This document shows positions 6,090-9,782 of a stretch of DNA of 9,782 bases, piece after piece (the stretch's first letter is position 1; every line of letters starts with the position of its first letter). Location: assembly GCA_900769835.1 (NCBI GenBank), contig CAAGIE010000134.1, forward strand, positions 1 through 9,782, read 5' to 3'. The position numbers and the translations under genes were made by a program. Source of the stretch: an uncultured Oscillospiraceae bacterium. Its GTDB lineage: Bacteria > Bacillota > Clostridia > Oscillospirales > Oscillospiraceae. The notes under the pieces are model-generated. The model ran no database searches, was not told the origin of the DNA, and saw only the letters and a list, made by a program, of their open reading frames with translations.

Positions 6090-7454
6090 ATGAAGAACCT
6101 GACAGAAGGAAATATCTATAAAAATTTCCTACTCTTTGCAATTCCGATGATCCTGTCTTCGGTGATCACACAAGCTACCTCTACCATCAATACGATCGTT
6201 GCCGGTGCGTATCTGCAGGAAGAAGGCTTGGCGGCAACCGGCGCCACGTCAGCTTTAATGAATTTTGTCAACGGTCTGTTCTGGGGCTATAATATGGGAT
6301 TTGCTGTGTATATTGCAAAGCTTTTTGGTGCAGGGAAATACAGCCAGCTAAAAAGCACAATGTATAATAATATCCTATTGGTATCCTTTGCGGTGATCAC
6401 AATCAGCATTGCGCTGATCATTTTTCGTTATCCGATTTATAAGCTCCTCAATGTGGATCCGAAGATTATTAAAGACGCCGACAAGTACTTTACAATCACC
6501 ACTGCCGGGCGGGTGTTTCCGCTGTTGAACAGCGGCTATGTTTGTGTGCTGACGGCTATGGGCGGCAGTGCCTTTCCCTTTGTGGTTTCTTTGTGCTTTG
6601 CAGTTCTTGGCATAGGCGGCAATATTCTCAGTATAACGGTGCTGGATATGGGAGTTGCGGGTATTGCTCTGACCTCCGTTTTAAGTTCTGCGCTGGCAAC
6701 GCTGGTATATCACATCAAATTTTCCCACAATCTGAGGAAGTTGAAGGTACATAAGGAAACAGTTAAAATCTGTCTGTCCGATATGCGTGAGACTTTCAGT
6801 TATTCCCTGCCGGTGAGCTTGCAGCAAGGCCTGCTCTATTTTATCGGCCTGTTGATTTCCTCTGTGATCAATTCTCTGGGTGTTGCGGCAACTGCAGGCT
6901 ATGTGATCGTGGAGAAGGTCTATAATCTAACCGCATCTTTATTTACAAATGCTTCTAAGACATTGAGCAATTATGCAGCCCAGGCGGTAGGCGCAGAAAA
7001 GTATCAGGAGATCAAAAAGGGCGTCAGAGTTGGCGCTTTGCAGAACCTGGTGATGACATTGCCTATGCTGGCAGTGACCGTGATCTTCGCAGAACCGGTA
7101 TGCAAAATGTTCCTTTCCAAAACCACCGGGGCGGAATCTCTTTCCTATGCGATCCTGTTTGCCAGGTACTATGCGCCTTTTATACTGGTGTATATGTTCT
7201 GCAACCTGATCCATTCCTTCTTCCGTGGACTTGCGGCAATAAAGTCCCTTTTGGTTTGTAGTATTTTTGGTTCTGTGGTCAGATTAGTGGCAAGTGTTTT
7301 GCTGGCGGAAATTATGGGAATGGAAGGCATCTTCCTGGGTTGGGTGATCTCCTGGTTTGCGGATCTCAGCCTTTGCATTATGATTTATCTGAAGAAATAC
7401 CGGACACCGGAACTACTACGGCAAAATATCAGAGCCATGGCGTCAACAAAATAA
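6090..7454 (+). CDS. MATE family efflux transporter
   Basis: The 454-residue protein has about 12 hydrophobic helices in two homologous MatE halves. The repeat is visible in sequence: AKLFGAGKYSQLKST (76-90) matches AQAVGAEKYQEIKKG (297-311). FAIPMILSSVI (16-26) also corresponds to YSLPVSLQQGL (238-248). The family uses sodium or proton gradients to export cationic drugs, metabolites or other small organic molecules; the substrate cannot be predicted. The ATG at 6090 follows AAGGGGG (6076-6082). A TTG at 6033 in the same frame lies inside the promoter and is rejected. Base composition appears lower in GC than the flanking genes, and codon use is looser. The gene is single, ends at a strong hairpin, and is divergent from a DeoR-family regulator that probably controls it. 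Confidence 0.93.
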   Translation: MKNLTEGNIYKNFLLFAIPMILSSVITQATSTINTIVAGAYLQEEGLAATGATSALMNFVNGLFWGYNMGFAVYIAKLFGAGKYSQLKSTMYNNILLVSFAVITISIALIIFRYPIYKLLNVDPKIIKDADKYFTITTAGRVFPLLNSGYVCVLTAMGGSAFPFVVSLCFAVLGIGGNILSITVLDMGVAGIALTSVLSSALATLVYHIKFSHNLRKLKVHKETVKICLSDMRETFSYSLPVSLQQGLLYFIGLLISSVINSLGVAATAGYVIVEKVYNLTASLFTNASKTLSNYAAQAVGAEKYQEIKKGVRVGALQNLVMTLPMLAVTVIFAEPVCKMFLSKTTGAESLSYAILFARYYAPFILVYMFCNLIHSFFRGLAAIKSLLVCSIFGSVVRLVASVLLAEIMGMEGIFLGWVISWFADLSLCIMIYLKKYRTPELLRQNIRAMASTK

Positions 7455-7455
7455 A

Positions 7456-7485
7456 AAAAGCGGCAAGTTTTTACTTGCCGCTTTT
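7456..7485. terminator. Bidirectional terminator between MATE and lplA
   Basis: A perfect 13-bp stem, AAAAGCGGCAAGT (7456-7468) with ACTTGCCGCTTTT (7473-7485), encloses a TTTT loop. The A-run before it and T-run after it supply a U-tract on either strand, so it can end both the MATE gene and the convergent lplA gene (stop at 7490-7492). Confidence 0.92.
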
Positions 7486-7489
7486 CCTG

Positions 7490-8470
7490 TTAAATATCCT
7501 GGGATTTTAGCATATCTATCAAGTCATTTGCATACTCGGGCAGGGCAGAGGAAAGTCGTTCCGCAAAAGCGTCCGGTGCAAACCGACAGCCGTTGAGGGC
7601 GGTTTCGATGGCACCGGGGAGCGCCCAGTCCATAGCATCGGAGTAGACTTTTACACCTTGGATAATGCCGCTTTTGGCCTCCAACTGTATCAAAATATGA
7701 CCCCAGTCAAAGCGGGCTTCGCATTCAAAGGTAAAGGGCAGGGGAGCGCCGTAAAGATATTCCCAGCCGGAGATATGTTCCGCGGTCTTCTCGATTTCCG
7801 CCATAGCCTCAGGGGGCAGTTCCAATGCCGTGACTTTTGCGCCGTATACCTCCGCAAATGCCGTTTCCAGAAACCGCCGCAATTTGTCGCAGGTCAGCCC
7901 GGGGGAGAGTTCGGAGAGGTTTACCACACGGGAGCGGACAGATGCGATGCCTTTTGCTTCCAGTTTCGCCTTGGGAGGGCTTAAATACCGACCCAATTTA
8001 TCCATATCCACATTCACCATCAGAGTGCCGTGGTGATAAGCGTTGGTTTTATTATGATAAAAGGCGTTGCCGGAGAATTTGCGGCCCTCCGCCAGCACAT
8101 CGTTTCTGCCGGAACGCTCGGTCTGCACGCCGGCCAGCAGACAAGCCTTCGCAATGACTTGCAACTGCTTATCCACATCATAATCCTCGTTGGAAACCAG
8201 AAATGTGAAATTCAGATTTCCCAGATCATGGAACACCGCACCGCCGCCGGAAAGCCGTCTTGCCAGTTTACCGCCCTCTTCTTCCAGCAGGGAAGTGCGG
8301 CATTCTTTCCAGGCATTCTGGTTTTTGCCGATAACCACAGTGTTCTTGTTTTGCCACAAATATAAAATGCAGCTCTCCTCCGGAAGATGCTCCAGAAGAT
8401 ACTGTTCTACCGCCAGATTGAGGTGGGGATCGGGGGTATAGGTGTTGTAAATATAAAGATTTTGGATCAT
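7490..8470 (-). CDS. lplA: Lipoate-protein ligase
   Basis: The 326-residue protein matches full-length LplA, with catalytic and C-terminal domains. It activates lipoate with ATP and transfers it to the lysine of lipoyl domains in E2 and GcvH proteins, in the cytoplasm. Key motifs are RRLSGGGAVFHDLGN (71-85), the lipoate/adenylate-binding loop, and RKFSGNAFY (130-138) with the catalytic lysine Lys131. YHHGTLMVN (145-153) is also characteristic. The C-terminal accessory domain starts near 245 (FTFECEARFDWG). The ATG at 8470 gives the standard MIQNLYIYN opening; the frame is open to 8524, but that extension contains the promoter. The ribosome site is weak (GTGGG). Convergent with the MATE gene, it is divergent from the regulator that precedes a lipoyl-domain gene, so the substrate of the enzyme is probably encoded next door. 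Confidence 0.94.
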   Translation of the reverse strand: MIQNLYIYNTYTPDPHLNLAVEQYLLEHLPEESCILYLWQNKNTVVIGKNQNAWKECRTSLLEEEGGKLARRLSGGGAVFHDLGNLNFTFLVSNEDYDVDKQLQVIAKACLLAGVQTERSGRNDVLAEGRKFSGNAFYHNKTNAYHHGTLMVNVDMDKLGRYLSPPKAKLEAKGIASVRSRVVNLSELSPGLTCDKLRRFLETAFAEVYGAKVTALELPPEAMAEIEKTAEHISGWEYLYGAPLPFTFECEARFDWGHILIQLEAKSGIIQGVKVYSDAMDWALPGAIETALNGCRFAPDAFAERLSSALPEYANDLIDMLKSQDI

Positions 8471-8494
8471 AATTTGCACCCACTTTCGTGTTTT

Positions 8495-8524
8495 ATTATA
8501 GCCGTCGGGGCGGGGGAAAGTCAA
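8495..8524 (-). promoter_or_regulatory. Promoter of lplA
   Basis: On the minus strand TTGACT (8524-8519) is followed after 18 bases by a perfect TATAAT (8500-8495), putting the start near 8488, about 18 bases before the ATG at 8470. The TGTTA/TAACA half-sites seen at the two rightward promoters are absent here, so lplA may be outside that regulon. Confidence 0.72.
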
Positions 8525-8543
8525 TAAGTTTGTGAAAACCCTC

Positions 8544-8572
8544 TTGACAGAAAAGATAACGTATGTTATAAA
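8544..8572 (+). promoter_or_regulatory. Consensus promoter of the second DeoR-family gene
   Basis: A perfect TTGACA (8544-8549) and TATAAA (8567-8572) are separated by 17 bases, with TGT directly before the -10 (extended -10). The start is expected near 8579, inside the large dyad at 8573-8600. Confidence 0.8.
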
Positions 8573-8600
8573 AATGTTACATAGTTAACATTGTAACATT
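8556..8600. promoter_or_regulatory. Dyad operator cluster over the regulator promoter
   Basis: Two dyads lie 24 bases apart, centre to centre. The first is ATAAC-GTAT-GTTAT (8556-8569), overlapping the -10. The second has outer arms AATGTTAC (8573-8580) and GTAACATT (8593-8600) around a central GTTAAC (8584-8589), all sharing one centre and covering the expected transcript start. TGTTA units begin at 8564 and 8575, TAACA units at 8586 and 8594. The position predicts autorepression by the downstream DeoR-family protein. Confidence 0.65.
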
Positions 8601-8614
8601 TTAGGGGTGATTTT

Positions 8615-9361
8615 GTGAATATCAGACAAGAACAACTCCGTCGTTATATCGAGGGAAAGAATATCGTAACCATTCGGGAACTGCAGTCTTTGTTCCCGGA
8701 CGTGAGCCTTATGACCATCCACCGGGACCTGGATGCCCTGGAGGCAGAGGGTGCCGTGGTGAAATTCCGCGGCGGCGCCCGTTCTGTGATCCACGCAGGC
8801 GATCCGGAGTTCAATGTCCGTATCCAGGAGAATAACGCAGGCAAGGTGGCCATGGCCCGTAAGGCTCTGAAACTGCTTCAGCCCCATAGTTCTGTGTTCC
8901 TGGACGCCAGTACTTCCAATCTGGTGCTGGCGCAGAATATGCCGGATATCAACCTGAATGTGTTTACCACCGGCCCCTCCATTGCGCTGGAACTTTGCCG
9001 CCTGCACAATCCGGTCGTGACCCTTTGCTGCGGCACGATGAATCGTAAAAATCTGGCAGTTTCCGGTCAAAACACCTTGGAAATGCTGGATAAGATCAAT
9101 ATTGATATGGCTTTCATCGGCGTGTCCGGCTGCTCTGAGGAAGCGGGTTTTACCTGCGGCACAGAGGGGGATATGCGTGTCAAGAGTATGGTGATCCGGA
9201 AGGCCCGCACCAGCGTGCTAATGTGCGGCAAAGAGAAATTCAGTTATCTGATGCCCTACACTTTCGCCCGTCTTTCCGATGCGGATTACCTCATCACCGA
9301 CGGCGAACTTCCGGAGAATTTCCTGAAAGCTGCGGAAAATGCAAATTTAAAAGTGCTTTAA
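8615..9361 (+). CDS. DeoR-family regulator next to lipoyl-domain gene
   Basis: The 248-residue protein has the DeoR plan. A winged helix-turn-helix spans about 5-55, with recognition segment SLMTIHRDLDALEAEGAVV (31-49) and wing KFRGGAR. The effector domain runs from about 75: FLDASTSN (95-102), VFTTGPSIA (116-124), CCGTMNRKNLAVSG (138-151), DMAFIGVSG (164-172) and a late strand DADYLITDG (222-230). Such proteins usually repress and release DNA on binding a phosphorylated metabolite. The start is GTG at 8615, with AGGGG seven bases upstream; nothing longer is plausible because the operator lies directly before it. It is probably monocistronic, closed by its own terminator, and lies between divergent lplA and the lipoyl-domain gene. 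Shared half-sites suggest autoregulation plus control of the lipoyl gene; the effector is unknown. Confidence 0.92.
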   Translation: MNIRQEQLRRYIEGKNIVTIRELQSLFPDVSLMTIHRDLDALEAEGAVVKFRGGARSVIHAGDPEFNVRIQENNAGKVAMARKALKLLQPHSSVFLDASTSNLVLAQNMPDINLNVFTTGPSIALELCRLHNPVVTLCCGTMNRKNLAVSGQNTLEMLDKINIDMAFIGVSGCSEEAGFTCGTEGDMRVKSMVIRKARTSVLMCGKEKFSYLMPYTFARLSDADYLITDGELPENFLKAAENANLKVL

Positions 9362-9366
9362 TAGGG

Positions 9367-9395
9367 AAAACGCACCTAAAAGGGTGCGTTTTTTC
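9367..9395 (+). terminator. Intrinsic terminator after the second DeoR-family gene
   Basis: A 10-bp stem, AAAACGCACC (9367-9376) with GGTGCGTTTT (9383-9392), is followed by further T residues. It separates the regulator transcript from the lipoyl-gene promoter. Confidence 0.9.
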
Positions 9396-9428
9396 GTTGT
9401 TTTTGGTACCTTTTACGGCAAAATACAG

Positions 9429-9457
9429 TTGACTACAATGTTTGTAAGTGTTATAAT
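9429..9457 (+). promoter_or_regulatory. Promoter of the lipoyl-domain gene
   Basis: TTGACT (9429-9434) and a perfect TATAAT (9452-9457) are separated by 17 bases, with TGT immediately before the -10, giving an extended -10. The start is expected near 9464, leaving a leader of about 31 bases that carries AAGGAGG (9481-9487). Confidence 0.82.
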
Positions 9458-9472
9458 TAACACGCTATAACA
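9448..9472. promoter_or_regulatory. Inverted repeat over the lipoyl-gene promoter (candidate operator)
   Basis: GTGTTA (9448-9453) and TAACAC (9458-9463) form a 6-bp inverted repeat centred on the -10 element. A further TAACA occurs at 9468-9472, one helical turn after the TAACA at 9458. The same TGTTA/TAACA units recur at the promoter of the upstream regulator. Part of the TGTTATAA match is explained by the extended -10, so the TAACA units are the stronger evidence. Confidence 0.55.
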
Positions 9473-9494
9473 AAAACCAAAAGGAGGACATATT

Positions 9495-9782
9495 TTGGCA
9501 AACGCAGTCATTATGCCCAAAGCGGGCATCACAGTTGAAAGCTGTATCATCGGTGAGTGGCTGAAGAAGGTTGGCGATTCTGTTAACGTGGGCGACATTC
9601 TGTTCACCTACGAAACCGACAAGGCTTCCTTCGAGTGCGAATCCACCGCAGCAGGTACTCTGCTGGAAATCTTCTTTGAGGCAGGCGACGAAGTTCCGTG
9701 CCTGTAAAGCGTCTGCGCCATCGGCAACCCCGGCGAAGCCACCTCTGCCCTGAAGGGCGCTTCCGGTGCGGAAGCTCCTGCC
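9495..9782 (+). pseudogene. E2-type lipoyl-domain gene, internal stop, partial
   Basis: The reading frame starts at TTG 9495, seven bases after a perfect AAGGAGG. It encodes MANAVIMPKAGITVESCIIG and onward: a biotinyl/lipoyl domain with the lipoylation motif YETDKASFE (Lys43), as at the N-terminus of 2-oxoacid dehydrogenase E2 (dihydrolipoamide acyltransferase) proteins. After GDEVPCL (64-70) there is a TAA at 9705-9707. Beyond it the same frame stays open to the window end and continues as SVCAIGNPGEATSALKG. The first part is the expected last strand of the lipoyl domain, and the rest begins an Ala/Pro-type linker. This is therefore a single nonsense change in an otherwise intact gene, or a sequencing/assembly error, rather than a natural 70-residue protein. 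Downstream catalytic domains lie outside the window. LplA next door would be the modifying enzyme. Pyruvate versus acetoin or branched-chain substrate cannot be decided. Confidence 0.8.

Noticed and set aside
8471..8614. A riboswitch or lipoate-responsive RNA leader upstream of lplA
   Set aside because: The predicted lplA leader is only about 18 bases, and the dyads on the other side overlap promoter elements, which fits protein operators rather than a folded leader.
9705..9707. Programmed stop-codon readthrough or recoding at the lipoyl-domain TAA
   Set aside because: TAA is used as an ordinary stop by several genes in this window, and no stimulatory structure or known recoding context is apparent. 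A mutation or sequence error is simpler.
9571..9753. A 60-residue plus-strand frame overlapping the lipoyl-domain gene
   Set aside because: It is a shifted-frame shadow; the lipoyl frame is the one with conserved sequence on both sides of the stop.

Overview
The window looks like chromosomal DNA from an anaerobic gut-type Firmicute, most plausibly class Clostridia in the Oscillospiraceae/Ruminococcaceae range. The evidence is a GC-leaning composition with strong AGGAGG-type ribosome binding sites, canonical sigma-A promoters, a YtvI-like AI-2E membrane protein, a PheB-type ACT protein and the general style of the proteins. The genus call is inference only. I see no tRNA, rRNA, CRISPR array, insertion sequence or phage gene.

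Layout, left to right. (1) 1-358, minus: the start of an AI-2E/YtvI-type membrane protein that runs off the left edge. (2) 469-909, plus: a PheB-like ACT protein with its own promoter and terminator. (3) 1000-2773, plus: a membrane-anchored GH25 muramidase overlapping by 11 bases a glutamyl-Q tRNA(Asp) synthetase. (4) 2845-3774, plus: a sugar-nucleotidyltransferase-like gene behind a near-consensus promoter. (5) 3814-4485, minus: a hemolysin III/PAQR membrane protein, convergent with the preceding gene. (6) 4745-5158, plus: a stand-alone CBS-pair protein. (7) 5215-7454: a divergent pair, a DeoR-family repressor (minus) and a MATE exporter (plus). Their sigma-A promoters face each other and overlap, and three helically phased TTGAGAAA-type repeats lie across the control region. 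(8) 7490-9782: a lipoate/2-oxoacid dehydrogenase neighbourhood. It holds lipoate-protein ligase (minus), a second DeoR-family regulator (plus) and the start of an E2-type lipoyl-domain gene (plus). That last gene carries an in-frame TAA inside the lipoyl domain.

How the genes work together. The right-hand block is the most coherent. LplA attaches lipoate to lipoyl domains, the last gene encodes such a domain, and the DeoR-family regulator sits between them. TGTTA/TAACA half-sites occur over both the regulator promoter and the lipoyl-gene promoter, so a small regulon for a 2-oxoacid (pyruvate- or acetoin-type) dehydrogenase is a reasonable inference. The DeoR/MATE pair is a self-contained export module bounded on both sides by shared terminators. 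It seems AT-richer than its neighbours, which is compatible with lateral acquisition. The left half is mostly unrelated housekeeping genes, each with its own promoter or terminator.

Nothing here is a clear, wholly new system. The observations most worth checking are the overlapping face-to-face promoter arrangement with phased repeats, the nonsense codon in the lipoyl domain, and the half-sites shared between the second regulator and the lipoyl gene.
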